From positions 1-34,750 of the forward strand of contig JAJYLT010000036.1 of assembly GCA_021787565.1 (NCBI GenBank): 34,750 nt of DNA, read 5' to 3'. Below are positions 24,792 through 32,617 of this stretch, piece after piece. The notes under the pieces were generated by a model that was not told where the DNA came from, searched no databases, and worked only from the letters and a program-made list of their open reading frames with translations. The stretch comes from Acidobacteriota bacterium (GTDB lineage: Bacteria; Acidobacteriota; UBA4820; DSQY01). How positions within the stretch are numbered: the first letter of the stretch is position 1; each line of letters opens with the position of its first letter. Made by a program: the position numbers and the translations under genes.

Positions 24792-25393
24792 CGCGAACCT
24801 CCCGCCCGGCGATCGAGCTCCGCCAGCACGTCGGCCAGCGCCACACCCCGGTCGGCCCAAAGGACCATCAGGTGGTAGAGGAGGTCGGCAGACTCGGCCG
24901 TCAGGGCCTTCCTATCCTGGGCGAGGGCGGCCACCACCGTCTCCACGGCCTCCTCGCCCACCTTCTGGGCGATTCGGGCCTTCCCGGCCGAGAGGAGCCG
25001 CACGGTGTAGGAGCCCTCCGGCCTCTCGGCCTTCCGGCCGGCCACCGTGGCTTCGAGGCGGAGGAGCGTTCCCGCCCCTGCGGCGCCCCAAAGACTCTCG
25101 AAGAAGCAGCTCGGCGCCCCCGTGTGGCAGGTGGGGCCCGAGGGACGAACGGCCACGAGCAGGGCGTCTCCGTCGCAGTCGGCGCTCACGCCCACCACCT
25201 CGTGCACGTGGCCCGAGCTCTCTCCCTTGCGCCAGAGCCTGTTCCGGGAGCGCGAGTGGAGGTGGAGTTCCCCGGTTTCACGCGTCTTCTCGTAGGCCTC
25301 CCGGTCCATGTAGCCGAGCATCCTCACCTCGCCCGTCAGCGTCTCCTGGACCACGGCGGGCACGAGCGGAGTCTTGTCGAAGTCGGGCCTCAC
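24788..25393 (-). CDS. hisIE: Bifunctional phosphoribosyl-AMP cyclohydrolase / phosphoribosyl-ATP pyrophosphatase
   Basis: The product is 201 residues. The N-terminal HisI half contains [33 protein letters not shown] and the zinc-linked [11 protein letters not shown] with [10 protein letters not shown]. The C-terminal HisE half has the helical MazG-like [11 protein letters not shown] and [12 protein letters not shown]. Together they carry out steps 2 and 3. The start is GTG 25393, overlapping the hisF stop (GTGA), with GGAGG about 7 nt upstream. Confidence 0.95.
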   Translation of the reverse strand: MRPDFDKTPLVPAVVQETLTGEVRMLGYMDREAYEKTRETGELHLHSRSRNRLWRKGESSGHVHEVVGVSADCDGDALLVAVRPSGPTCHTGAPSCFFESLWGAAGAGTLLRLEATVAGRKAERPEGSYTVRLLSAGKARIAQKVGEEAVETVVAALAQDRKALTAESADLLYHLMVLWADRGVALADVLAELDRRAGGSR

Positions 25394-26139
25394 AGCCGCA
25401 CCTCCTGGCCCCACCGAGCGAGGGCCTGCTTCAGATCGGGAATGGAGAGCCTGCCCTCATGGAAGAGGGAGGCGGCGAGGACCGCGTCGGCGCCCGCCTC
25501 GAGCGCGTCGCGGAAGTGCTCCAGGGAGCCGGCGCCGCCCGAGGCGATCACGGGAAGCCGCGTGGCGCGCGCGAGGGCCCGGTAGAGGGCGCAGTCGAAC
25601 CCCTCCCTCGTCCCGTCGGCGTCCATGGAGGTCACGAGGAGCTCACCCGCCCCCAGCCCCTCGGCGCGCGCCGCCCATTCGACGGCGTCCACCCCCGTGG
25701 GCCGCGTCCCCGCGCGGGTCACCACCTCCCAGCCTCCACCCGGCCTCCGGCGCGCATCGATGGCAAGCACCACGCACTGGCAGCCGAAGCGTTCGGCGGC
25801 CTCGGCCAGCAGATCGGGCCTCTCCACGGCGGCCGAGTTCACCGCCACCTTGTCGGCGCCCGCCATGAGCGTCTCCCGCATGGCGGCGACGCTCCCCACG
25901 CCGCCCCCCGCCGTGACCGGCAGGAAGACCCGCTCGGCCACCCGCTCCAGGATGGAGAGGAGAGGGCGCCGGCCTTCCACGGTGGCGCTCACATCCAGAA
26001 AGACGAGCTCGTCGGCACCCTCCGCGTCGTACCGGACGGCCAGCTCCACGGGGTCGCCCGCGGGGCGGAGGCCCTCGAAGCGGACGCCCTTCACCACTCC
26101 GGTCTCCTTGACGTCGAGGCACGCGATCACGCGCTTCAT
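25390..26139 (-). CDS. hisF: Imidazole glycerol phosphate synthase, cyclase subunit
   Basis: The product is 249 residues, a TIM barrel that closes the imidazole ring with ammonia from HisH. The catalytic Asp residues are in ACLDV (N-terminus) and AIDARR (mid-protein). Phosphate-binding loops TAGGGVGS and IASGGAGS are present. The ATG overlaps the hisA stop in an ATGA arrangement. Confidence 0.97.
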   Translation of the reverse strand: MKRVIACLDVKETGVVKGVRFEGLRPAGDPVELAVRYDAEGADELVFLDVSATVEGRRPLLSILERVAERVFLPVTAGGGVGSVAAMRETLMAGADKVAVNSAAVERPDLLAEAAERFGCQCVVLAIDARRRPGGGWEVVTRAGTRPTGVDAVEWAARAEGLGAGELLVTSMDADGTREGFDCALYRALARATRLPVIASGGAGSLEHFRDALEAGADAVLAASLFHEGRLSIPDLKQALARWGQEVRL

Positions 26140-26849
26140 GGCTGGTACTCCGCGAGCACGGACGGCTTCACCGCCCCCTCGTACAGGGCCCGGCCCACCA
26201 CGGCCCCGGCTATTCCGGGCAGCGAGGCCAGGGCCCGCAGGTCGGTCTCGGAGCGCACGCCGCCCGATGCGATACAGGCGGCGCCCTCGGGCAGCTCCCC
26301 GTAGAGCGCCAGGTTGGGGCCCGCCATCACGCCGTCCCGCTCGATGTCCGTCACGAGCACCTCCCCGTAGCCCATCTCTGCCGCCATGGCCATGGCCTCG
26401 CCCAGGCCCGCTCCCGCGTCGGCGCGCCAGCCCGAGACCTTCACGCGCCCCCGGAGGACGTCCAGCGCCGCCACACAGCGAGCCGATCCCAGCGCCGAGG
26501 CCAGCCGGCCCGCCTCGGCCCTGTCGCGGAAAAGCAGGCTTCCCGCCACCACCCGCGAGGCGCCCGCCTCCGCCAGGCGCAGGGCGTCGCCGGCGGAGCC
26601 GACCCCTCCTCCCGCCTGAAGCGCCAGCCCCGGCCAGCGCCCCGACGCCAGGCGAAGAAGGGGAGGAAGCGACGGCGCCCCGCCGAAAGCCGCTCCCAGG
26701 TCCACCAGGTGCAGAGACCGAAGCCCCGCCTCGGCCCAGCGGGCCACCGCATCGATCGCCTCGCCATAGTCCGTGGCGGCCTCCCTCCGCCCCTGCCTGA
26801 GGCGCACGGCCCGCCCCTCCAGCACGTCCACCGCGGCCCAGGCGATCAT
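26136..26849 (-). CDS. hisA: ProFAR isomerase
   Basis: The product is 237 residues, a TIM barrel (1-(5-phosphoribosyl)-5-[(5-phosphoribosylamino)methylideneamino]imidazole-4-carboxamide isomerase). The catalytic Asp residues are in AAVDVLEG near the start and LVTDIERDG. Phosphate loops AGGGVGS and ASGGVRS are present. The opening [16 protein letters not shown] differs mildly from the usual PAIDL(I/L)xGxxVRL. The ATG overlaps the hisH stop (ATGA). Confidence 0.95.
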   Translation of the reverse strand: MIAWAAVDVLEGRAVRLRQGRREAATDYGEAIDAVARWAEAGLRSLHLVDLGAAFGGAPSLPPLLRLASGRWPGLALQAGGGVGSAGDALRLAEAGASRVVAGSLLFRDRAEAGRLASALGSARCVAALDVLRGRVKVSGWRADAGAGLGEAMAMAAEMGYGEVLVTDIERDGVMAGPNLALYGELPEGAACIASGGVRSETDLRALASLPGIAGAVVGRALYEGAVKPSVLAEYQP

Positions 26850-27433
26850 CCTTCGCCTCCCAGGAGCGTCTTCAGGTAGGCGATACCCGGCTGCTGCGAC
26901 TTTTCCGGGTGGAACTGGACGCCCACGAGACTCCCCCGGCGGACGACGGCGGGGAAGGGCTCGGGGTGGTCGGCCCACGCGGTCACCACCCCTTCCTCCT
27001 CCGGCCGGACGGCGTAGGAGTGGACAAAGTAGGCCCAGGGAGGGACTGGCTCGTCTCCCGTGGGGCGCAGGCGCGACCAGCCGATGTGCGGCACTTTGGC
27101 GGCCGAGGCATCCAGGCGCCGCACCGTTCCCCGGATGAATCCAAGTCCTACGGCCCCGGGACTCTCCTCGGAGCGTTCGAAGAGAAGCTGGAGGCCCAGG
27201 CAGATGCCCACGATCCGGCTCCCGGCCGCGGCCGCCCGCGTGAGGTAGGAGCGCCAGCCGCGCTCGTCGAGCGCGCGCACGGCGTGGCCGAAGGCGCCCA
27301 CCCCGGGCAGGACGAGGCAGGCCTCGTCTTCGCGCGGCGGCTCCTGGAGCACCCGGGACTCCAGCCCCAGGGCCGATAGGGCGTTGCTGAGCGAGCGCAG
27401 GTTGCCGGTGCCGGCGTCGATGATGGTGACCAT
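26846..27433 (-). CDS. hisH: Imidazole glycerol phosphate synthase, glutaminase subunit
   Basis: The product is 195 residues, a class-I glutamine amidotransferase. It has the opening [16 protein letters not shown], the oxyanion PGVGAFGHA, the nucleophile Cys in [10 protein letters not shown] and the His-Glu pair in QFHPEKSQ. It passes ammonia to HisF. The ATG overlaps the hisB stop by 1 nt. Confidence 0.97.
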   Translation of the reverse strand: MVTIIDAGTGNLRSLSNALSALGLESRVLQEPPREDEACLVLPGVGAFGHAVRALDERGWRSYLTRAAAAGSRIVGICLGLQLLFERSEESPGAVGLGFIRGTVRRLDASAAKVPHIGWSRLRPTGDEPVPPWAYFVHSYAVRPEEEGVVTAWADHPEPFPAVVRRGSLVGVQFHPEKSQQPGIAYLKTLLGGEG

Positions 27434-27996
27434 CAGAGCGTTCCCTTCGTGCTGCGGGCGCTCCTGCCCTTCACGGCCAGCGCCTGGGCCATGGCCAGGG
27501 CCAGCGCCTTGAAGGCCGCCTCCACGGCGTGGTGGCCGTTCTCGGCCCGCAGCACGTCCAGGTGGAGGGTGAAGCGGCCGGCCATGGCCAGGGAGCGGAA
27601 GAAGTGCGGCACCATCTCCGAGGGAAGCTCACCGATCATGGGCGGCAGTGGCGGAAGGGTCAGTTCGCAGTGGGGGCGGCGGACCAGGTCCACGACCGCC
27701 CGAGCCAGGGCCTCGTCCAGCGGGGCGTAGGCCCAACCGAAGCGGTGGAGGCCCGCGCGGTCGCCCAGCGCCTCGTCCATGGCCTCGCCGAGGGCCAGGG
27801 CCACGTCCTCGGCGGTGTGGTGGGCGTCCACCCGGAGATCCCCGTCGGCCTTCAGTCGCAGGCCGAAGCCTCCGTGAAAGGTCCACGATTCGAGCACGTG
27901 GTCCAGGAAGCCGATGCCCGTCTCCACGCGGGCGGGCCCCTTTCCGCGGGCCTTCCACTCCACCTCCACGAGGGTTTCTCCGGTTCTGCGGATCAT
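27433..27996 (-). CDS. hisB: Imidazoleglycerol-phosphate dehydratase
   Basis: The product is 187 residues, a monofunctional dehydratase. Metal-binding motifs are GFLDHVL, DAHHTAEDVA, the FFRSLA region and NGHHAVEAAFKA. There is no N-terminal histidinol-phosphatase domain as in enteric HisB, so that step must be done by another protein, most plausibly the HAD protein encoded just upstream. The ATG overlaps the HAD stop (ATGA). Confidence 0.96.
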   Translation of the reverse strand: MIRRTGETLVEVEWKARGKGPARVETGIGFLDHVLESWTFHGGFGLRLKADGDLRVDAHHTAEDVALALGEAMDEALGDRAGLHRFGWAYAPLDEALARAVVDLVRRPHCELTLPPLPPMIGELPSEMVPHFFRSLAMAGRFTLHLDVLRAENGHHAVEAAFKALALAMAQALAVKGRSARSTKGTL

Positions 27997-28838
27997 GGCT
28001 CTTCCTCCTTCATCCAGATCAGGACGTCGCGAAGCGAGGGCCGCACGGCGTCAGCCCCTTCGGCGCGAAGCCTTCGCTCCGCCTCGCCGCCATCGGGGGC
28101 CACGCCCGCGAAGCGCACCGCGAGGCCGGCCGCCCGGGCGGCCCGCGCCGAGCCCAGGTCGTCCACCGTGTCGCCCACGTGCAGCGGGCGGCGGGCGCCC
28201 AGCGCCTCGGCCAACACGAGCAGCCCGTCGGGGCCGGGCTTGCGGAAGCGCGGCTCGGAGTCACACACCAGCCGCTCCGGCGGCAGGACGAGCCCGAGGC
28301 GATCGAGCCCCAACCCCGCCTCCTCGCGGGTGCGGCCCGTGAAGATCCCGAAGGGAAGGCCCGCTTCCAGAAGCTCGGCCGGGGTGGCCAAAGGGACCTC
28401 CTCCTCGTGGAGGCCGCGCCTCTCCGAGGGCTCCAGGCCGTAGAGCTCGAAGGCCCTCGGGCCGGCGTAGAGGCGCTGGAAGACGGGCTCCACCTCCCGC
28501 CTGGCCCGCTCCCAGCACTCAACTCCCGCCAGCGTCCGCACCGCGTCGGGGCCGCCGCCTCTCCGCGAGAGCTCTTCGCAGAGCTCGTTCCACGTGGGGC
28601 CAGGCCGGCTGAGCGGCCCCAGCAGGCACAGCGCGGCGGCGGCGTCCCAGTCGTTGTTGAAGCCGCCCGCCAGCCTCAGCCGCTCCACCTCGACCGTCGT
28701 CCACTCCTCGCCCAGGCCGGGCCGGTCCGCGCAGGCGCGGGCCGAGAGAAGCGTGGCCAGGGTGAAGCTGCGCCGGGTGTCCAGGAGGACGCCGTCCATG
28801 TCCAGGATCAGGGCGTCGAAATCCTTGGCCGGAGTCAC
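27993..28838 (-). CDS. HAD-family phosphatase, candidate histidinol-phosphatase
   Basis: The product is 281 residues, a subfamily IA haloacid-dehalogenase-like hydrolase. Motif I is DMDGVLLD (D13, D15), motif II FTGRT, motif III the Lys in FRKPGPDG and motif IV HVGDTVDD. A long helical cap lies between motifs I and II and includes GGFNNDWDAA. The start is GTG 28838 with GGAGG 7 nt upstream, overlapping the hisC stop (GTGA). It lies between hisC and hisB, exactly where a histidinol-phosphate phosphatase would act, and no other such enzyme is encoded in the operon. A HAD clade of this type is known next to or fused with histidine genes in some genomes. The activity is inference. Confidence 0.75.
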   Translation of the reverse strand: MTPAKDFDALILDMDGVLLDTRRSFTLATLLSARACADRPGLGEEWTTVEVERLRLAGGFNNDWDAAAALCLLGPLSRPGPTWNELCEELSRRGGGPDAVRTLAGVECWERARREVEPVFQRLYAGPRAFELYGLEPSERRGLHEEEVPLATPAELLEAGLPFGIFTGRTREEAGLGLDRLGLVLPPERLVCDSEPRFRKPGPDGLLVLAEALGARRPLHVGDTVDDLGSARAARAAGLAVRFAGVAPDGGEAERRLRAEGADAVRPSLRDVLIWMKEEEP

Positions 28839-29896
28839 GACAGCACCTCCGACAGGGCCTTCACCACCGCCTCGTTCTCCTCGGGCGTCCCCACGCTCAG
28901 GCGCAGACACCCCTCCAGCATGGGATAGCGGGAGACGTCGCGGACCAGGACGCCTCGCGCCTTCAGCTCGGCATGAACCTGGCCGGCCTCGCGTCCCGCC
29001 AGACGCACCAGGAGAAAGTTGGCCTCCGAGGGATACGCGGCGAGCCCCGGAAGGCGCCGCAGGGCCGCGCTCAGGCGCTCCCGTTCCGCCACGATACGTC
29101 GCACCCTCTCCTCGAACCATCCGGCGTGCCCGAGGGCGAGGGCGCCCAGGCCCGCCGTGAGGGGACTCACGTTGTAGGGGAGGAGGGCCTTGCGGAGCTG
29201 GATCGCCGCGGACGGCACCGCCATGGCGTACCCCAGCCTCAGGCCGGCCCCGGCCCACGCCTTGGAGAAGGTCCGCAGGACCACCAGGTTCTCCCGTCGT
29301 GGCAGCAGCCTGCGGGCGCTCTTCTCCCCCGAGAACTCGGCGTAGGCCTCGTCCACCACCACGAGGCCGGGGGCCTCGTCCAGCAGGGCATCCAGGTCAC
29401 CGGCGGGGAAACAGTTGCCCGTGGGGTTGTTGGGCGAGCAGAGGAGGAGCACCTCCGGCGCTTCGCGTCTCACGGCCGCGCGCCAGGCCGGCGGATCGTA
29501 GGCCAGGTCGGGGGCCATGGGCACGTCCAGGGCCCTCGCGCCGCACAGGAGCGCCAGTTGGCCATAGAGAGCGAAGGACGGCGAAGGCAGGCACACCGTC
29601 CGCCGCGGACCCAGGGCGGCCAGGAAGAGGGCCTGGAGGAGCTCGTTGGAGCCGTTGCCCACCAGCACCGAGCCCGGTTCGAGCCCCCACCGGTCCTCGA
29701 GGGCGGCGGTCAGGGCCGCCTCGTCGAAGGGAGGGTAGCGGTGGAAAGCCGTGGCCTCCACCAGGCGGACCGCTTCCTCCTTGAACTCGGCGGGCCAGTC
29801 CCAGGGGGCCTCGTTCTGGTTGACCTTGACGGAGAATACGCCCTCGCGCATGGTGTAGGCCGCCAGGGCCTCCACCTCCGGTTTGAAGCGGCTCAC
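28835..29896 (-). CDS. hisC: Histidinol-phosphate aminotransferase
   Basis: The product is 353 residues, a fold-type I PLP enzyme. VKVNQNEAPWDWP and HRYPPFD form the substrate entry. VGNGSNELLQAL binds the phosphate, CSPNNPTG is the cofactor loop and VVVDEAYAEFSG follows. The PLP Lys is in RTFSKAWAGAGLRLGYA, and the C-terminal VRDVSRYPMLEGCLRLSVGTPEENE is typical. The start is GTG 29896, overlapping the hisD stop (GTGA), with GAGGAGG 8 nt upstream. Confidence 0.96.
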   Translation of the reverse strand: MSRFKPEVEALAAYTMREGVFSVKVNQNEAPWDWPAEFKEEAVRLVEATAFHRYPPFDEAALTAALEDRWGLEPGSVLVGNGSNELLQALFLAALGPRRTVCLPSPSFALYGQLALLCGARALDVPMAPDLAYDPPAWRAAVRREAPEVLLLCSPNNPTGNCFPAGDLDALLDEAPGLVVVDEAYAEFSGEKSARRLLPRRENLVVLRTFSKAWAGAGLRLGYAMAVPSAAIQLRKALLPYNVSPLTAGLGALALGHAGWFEERVRRIVAERERLSAALRRLPGLAAYPSEANFLLVRLAGREAGQVHAELKARGVLVRDVSRYPMLEGCLRLSVGTPEENEAVVKALSEVLS

Positions 29897-31209
29897 GACA
29901 CGCCTCCTCGGACTCGAAGGGACGCGGCGTGGCCGCAGAGCCCCTCCGCCTCGGCCAAAAGCTCCATCCATCCGGACATGGCCTCGAAGGCCCGCCGGTC
30001 CAGGGAGAGGTAGGACTGGCACCGCACGAAGTCCCAGACCCCGACGGGGGAGGAGAACCGGGCCGTGCCTCCCGTGGGGAGACTGTGGTTGGGCCCCGCC
30101 CCGTAATCGCCCGCCGCTTCCGGCGTCCACCGGCCGAGGAAGACCGCCGCGGCGGAGGGCACCGCCTCGGCCCAAGCCTCCGGCTCCTCCACCTGCACGC
30201 TGAGGTGTTCGGGAGCCAGACATTCGGCGGCCGCGCAGGCCGCGGCCCGGCTGCCGCACGCGATGAGCGCGCCCCTGGCCTTCAGGCTCTCCCGCTGGAT
30301 GGCCTCGCGGGGAGAGGATTCCAGGCGGCGTTCGAGCTCGCCGAGGACCCGCTCGGGCTCCTCCGGATCGGTGGTCAGGAGGACGGCCGAGGCCGCGGCG
30401 TCATGCTCCGCCTGGGCCAGGAGGTCGGCGGCCACCCAGGCGGCGGGCGAGGAGCCATCGGAGAGGATGACGAGCTCGGTGGGACCCGCGATCGCGTCGA
30501 TGCCAACCCGGCCGAAGAGTTGGCGCTTGGCCTCGGCCACGTAGGCGTTGCCTGGGCCGACGATCTTGTCCACGGGCGGAATGGACGGGGTGCCGAAGGC
30601 CAGGGCCGCGACGGCCGCCGCACCGCCCACGGCGTAGACCTCCTCCAGCCCGAGGAGGGCGGCGGCGGCCAGCACCGCGCGGTTCGGCAGGCCCTCCGGC
30701 CTGGCGGGCGAGGCCACGGCGATGCGCCCCACGCCGGCGATCTGGGCGGGGATGGCGAGCATCAGGAGAGTCGAGGGGTAGGCCGCCCTCCCACCCGGAA
30801 CGTACAGCCCGACGGAGCCCAGGGGGAGCGTCCTCGCGCCGGCGCGCAGGCCTCCGGCCTCCAGCGGGGCGCAGGAGGCGGGGCGCTGCCCCTCGTGGAA
30901 GCGCCGAATCGAGCGGGCCGCCTCCTTCAGGGCCTCGCGCAGGGCGGCCGGCAGGGAGCGGGCGGCCCCCTCCAGTTCTCGCGCGGGAACGCGCAGGGCC
31001 GACGCTTCGGGACAGGGCCAGTCGTGGGCGCGCACGGCCTCCAACACGGCCTCGTCGCCACGCGCCCTCACCTCGGCGAGCGTGCGGCGAACCGAATCGG
31101 CCGCGGTGGAAGGCGTCGCCGCCTCCGTCCGTAGGGAGGCGAGCGTCGCGGATACCTCCGCCTCGCTCCCCAGCTTCAGCACCCTCATCTCCAGCGATCG
31201 TCCGGTCAT
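29893..31209 (-). CDS. hisD: Histidinol dehydrogenase
   Basis: The product is 438 residues and performs the last two oxidations to histidine. It contains VGLYVPGGRAAYPSTLLMLAIPA, the NAD region DKIVGPGNAYVAEAK, AGPTELVIL, the zinc ligands in QAEHDAAA and the catalytic Glu-His in APEHLSVQ. It ends with AGDYGAGPNHSLPTGGTARFSSPV. The start at 31209 has GAGGAG 6 nt upstream; ATG 31188 is a weaker option. It is the first structural gene of the operon and lies directly after the attenuator terminator. Confidence 0.97.
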   Translation of the reverse strand: MTGRSLEMRVLKLGSEAEVSATLASLRTEAATPSTAADSVRRTLAEVRARGDEAVLEAVRAHDWPCPEASALRVPARELEGAARSLPAALREALKEAARSIRRFHEGQRPASCAPLEAGGLRAGARTLPLGSVGLYVPGGRAAYPSTLLMLAIPAQIAGVGRIAVASPARPEGLPNRAVLAAAALLGLEEVYAVGGAAAVAALAFGTPSIPPVDKIVGPGNAYVAEAKRQLFGRVGIDAIAGPTELVILSDGSSPAAWVAADLLAQAEHDAAASAVLLTTDPEEPERVLGELERRLESSPREAIQRESLKARGALIACGSRAAACAAAECLAPEHLSVQVEEPEAWAEAVPSAAAVFLGRWTPEAAGDYGAGPNHSLPTGGTARFSSPVGVWDFVRCQSYLSLDRRAFEAMSGWMELLAEAEGLCGHAASLRVRGGVS

Positions 31210-31224
31210 CTCGGGCTCCTCGGG

Positions 31225-31256
31225 ACAACAAAAAAGCCCTCCGTCTCCGGAGGGCT
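31225..31256 (-). terminator. Attenuator terminator of the histidine operon
   Basis: The stem AGCCCTCCG / CGGAGGGCT (31248-31256 with 31235-31243) is a perfect 9-bp pairing around a 4-base loop. It is followed on the minus strand by a run of T at 31230-31235 and TGTTGT. It lies between the leader peptide stop and the hisD ribosome-binding site. Confidence 0.9.
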
Positions 31257-31331
31257 CTGTTTCTGCCGCGTGGACCGCCGTCACACAGCGGGCCCGCACC
31301 CTCCGGCCGCAGAGATCCCGTGATGGTGATG
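31247..31331 (-). promoter_or_regulatory. Histidine attenuator: His codons and antiterminator pairing
   Basis: Bases 31299-31306, in the leader peptide a few codons after the His run (31320-31331), are perfectly complementary over 8 bp to 31247-31254, the upstream arm and first loop base of the terminator. A ribosome stalled at the His codons would leave this segment free to pair and prevent the terminator. A ribosome reaching the stop codon (31281-31283) would cover it. An upstream CCTCC in the leader (codons 8-10) can pair with the same GGAGG, matching the 1:2 pairing of classical attenuators. The base pairs are seen; the regulation is inferred. Confidence 0.85.
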
Positions 31332-31367
31332 GAGGATCGGGAGGACGGCGGAGAGGCGGCTGGCCAT
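31281..31367 (-). CDS. hisL: Histidine operon leader peptide
   Basis: This small reading frame encodes 28 residues starting MASRLSAVLPIL, then four consecutive His residues (codons 13-16, CAT CAC CAT CAC), then GISAAGG and a stop at 31281-31283. AAGGAG lies 6 nt before the ATG. It sits between a strong promoter and the attenuator terminator, 72 nt upstream of hisD. Four His in a row is hard to explain by chance in this position. The peptide itself is probably degraded; its translation senses charged tRNA-His. Confidence 0.9.
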   Translation of the reverse strand: MASRLSAVLPILHHHHGISAAGGCGPAV

Positions 31368-31371
31368 GAAC

Positions 31372-31388
31372 GGCTCCTTCAAGGAGCC
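31372..31388. promoter_or_regulatory. Palindrome over the transcription start and leader ribosome site
   Basis: GGCTCCTT and AAGGAGCC flank one central base, a perfect 17-base palindrome. It covers the predicted transcription start (about 31384) and the AAGGAG of the leader peptide. Because transcription would begin inside it, an RNA hairpin would be incomplete, so a DNA operator is the better reading. It may also be fortuitous, since AAGGAG is required for translation. Confidence 0.45.
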
Positions 31389-31390
31389 AG

Positions 31391-31420
31391 TTTATACACC
31401 GGCGGGATAGGCCTTGTCAA
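31391..31420 (-). promoter_or_regulatory. Promoter of the histidine operon
   Basis: The -35 is TTGACA (31415-31420), the -10 is TATAAA (31391-31396) and the spacer is 18 bp. The predicted start is near 31384, 17 nt before the leader peptide ATG. Confidence 0.85.
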
Positions 31421-31436
31421 GCGGACGAAGGAAACC

Positions 31437-31585
31437 CCGATTCCGCGATAGCGGCTCAACGCCTGCGTAGGAGCGGCGCCTCGCCGCGAACCGGGTGACC
31501 CTGCGACCAGGATGCGGTGCCCGCGTACGGTCCGTCGCGCCGGGGGCGGCGCTCCTACGAGTGCAATTCCATCGCGGAATTTGGG
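31437..31585. repeat. Dispersed palindromic modules (copy D)
   Basis: CGTAGGAGCGGCGCC near 31469 is mirrored by GGCGGCGCTCCTACG near 31546-31560. Outside them, GATTCCGCGAT (31439-31449) and AATTCCATCGCGGAATT (31565-31581) are the module-1 edge seen at 20496 and 22966. The pair of inverted arms recalls the REP doublets (BIMEs) of Pseudomonas and Xanthomonas. Confidence 0.7.
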
Positions 31586-31598
31586 CTCGTTCGCTCCG

Positions 31599-31628
31599 TG
31601 GACGCCGGCCGCCCCGTTCGGGTAAGAT
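31599..31628 (+). promoter_or_regulatory. Possible promoter of the lipoprotein gene
   Basis: TGGACG (31599-31604) and TAAGAT (31623-31628) are separated by 18 bp, just after the repeat module. Transcription would start about 15 nt before the ATG, so the leader would be short. The -35 match is modest. Confidence 0.4.
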
Positions 31629-31648
31629 GTGGACAAGGAGGATACCCC

Positions 31649-31993
31649 ATGGCTTCCCGCCACAAGCGCCCGATCTCGGGCACGGCCGTGTTGCTCTTCC
31701 TGCTCCTCTCGGCCTGCTCGCTCCTGCCCGTCAAGATCGCCGACATCAAGGCCCACCCCGACCGATTCGAGAACAGGACCGTGACGGTGCGAGGCAAGGT
31801 CACCTCCGTGACCAAGATGCCCTTCATGACGGAGGGCTTCTTCACGCTCGATGACGGCTCTGGCGAGATCACCGTGACCACCTCCGGCGCCCTGCCCGCC
31901 GAAGGGCAGGAGCGCACCGTCACGGGGAAGGTCCAGACCGCGCTCAAGATCTTGGACAAACACGTGGGGCTGGTGATCCGGGAGAACCCCTGA
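31649..31993 (+). CDS. Small lipoprotein with OB-like fold
   Basis: The product is 114 residues. A positively charged N-terminus and a hydrophobic run lead to the lipobox LLSAC, so Cys at about position 23 would be lipidated. The mature part (VTVRGKVTSVTKMPFM, GFFTLDDGSGEITVTT, GQERTVTGKVQTAL) has the five-strand pattern of an OB fold of the tRNA-anti/bOB type. Such small lipoproteins are often uncharacterised envelope proteins. The ATG has AAGGAGG 7-8 nt upstream; a longer frame upstream runs through repeats. No partner gene indicates its function. Confidence 0.75.
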   Translation: MASRHKRPISGTAVLLFLLLSACSLLPVKIADIKAHPDRFENRTVTVRGKVTSVTKMPFMTEGFFTLDDGSGEITVTTSGALPAEGQERTVTGKVQTALKILDKHVGLVIRENP

Positions 31994-32116
31994 CGGTTAC
32001 CTGGGAACTCCTGGAGCATCTGACTGGATCCGTGCTGGTGCCCGCCCGTCGCCCTCTGCGACGCCGGTCCAGCCGTCGCTCCCACATTTCGGCGGTGGAA
32101 CCGCCAGGAGGCGTCC

Positions 32117-32518
32117 ATGTCCCGGACAGAGAGATACGGAATCTACGCGGAAACCGACAAGCCCTTCGACGCGGCCTTGCAAGCCATGCGCGACGCCCTC
32201 AAGGCCAACCAGTTCGGCATCCTGTGGGAGATCGACGTGAAGGCCACCATGAAGCAGAAGCTCGGCAAGGAGTTCACGGATTACGTGATCCTCGGGGCCT
32301 GCAACCCGCCCATCGCCCACCAGGCCCTCTCCGCCGAACCCAACATCGGGCTCCTCCTGCCGTGCAACTGCATCGTCCGCCGGGAGGGGGGCAAGACGAT
32401 CCTGGGCGCCATCGAGCCCCACGAGCTCATGGCCCTCACCGGCCGGACCGACCTGAAGCCCTTCGCCGACATGGTGGCGAGCACGCTGGAAAAGGTCGTC
32501 GAAGAGGCGGCGAAGTAG
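32117..32518 (+). CDS. DUF302 family protein
   Basis: The product is 133 residues, a full-length DUF302 domain. Diagnostic segments are FDAALQAMRDALKANQFGILWEID, ILGACNPPIAHQAL and GLLLPCNCIVRREGG. The family is widespread, often near redox or metal-handling genes, and its biochemical role is unknown. A conserved Cys in GACNPP and two in LLPCNC could bind a metal or take part in redox chemistry; that is inference. The ATG has AGGAGG 6 nt upstream. A tandem repeat starts immediately after the stop codon. Confidence 0.85.
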   Translation: MSRTERYGIYAETDKPFDAALQAMRDALKANQFGILWEIDVKATMKQKLGKEFTDYVILGACNPPIAHQALSAEPNIGLLLPCNCIVRREGGKTILGAIEPHELMALTGRTDLKPFADMVASTLEKVVEEAAK

Positions 32519-32582
32519 AGTTGAGAAGTTGAGAAGTTGAGAAGTTGAGAAGTTGAGGAGCTGAGAAGTTGAGGAGTTGAGG
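32519..32582. repeat. Tandem octamer array (AGTTGAGA) at a stop codon
   Basis: Eight consecutive units of AGTTGAGA (four perfect, then AGTTGAGG and AGCTGAGA variants) start at the base after the DUF302 stop codon and run for 64 bases without interruption. Confidence 0.95.
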
Positions 32583-32617
32583 AGGGCGCGGAGACCGCTC
32601 GCTTTCCCTCATCCCCC

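Noticed and set aside
31188-31299. Longer hisD start covering the attenuator
   Set aside because: It would translate through the terminator hairpin and has no ribosome site. The ATG at 31209 has a well-placed GAGGAG.
31225-31367. T-box or riboswitch upstream of hisD
   Set aside because: No T-box sequence or large conserved aptamer is seen. The His-rich reading frame plus competing hairpins explains the region fully.
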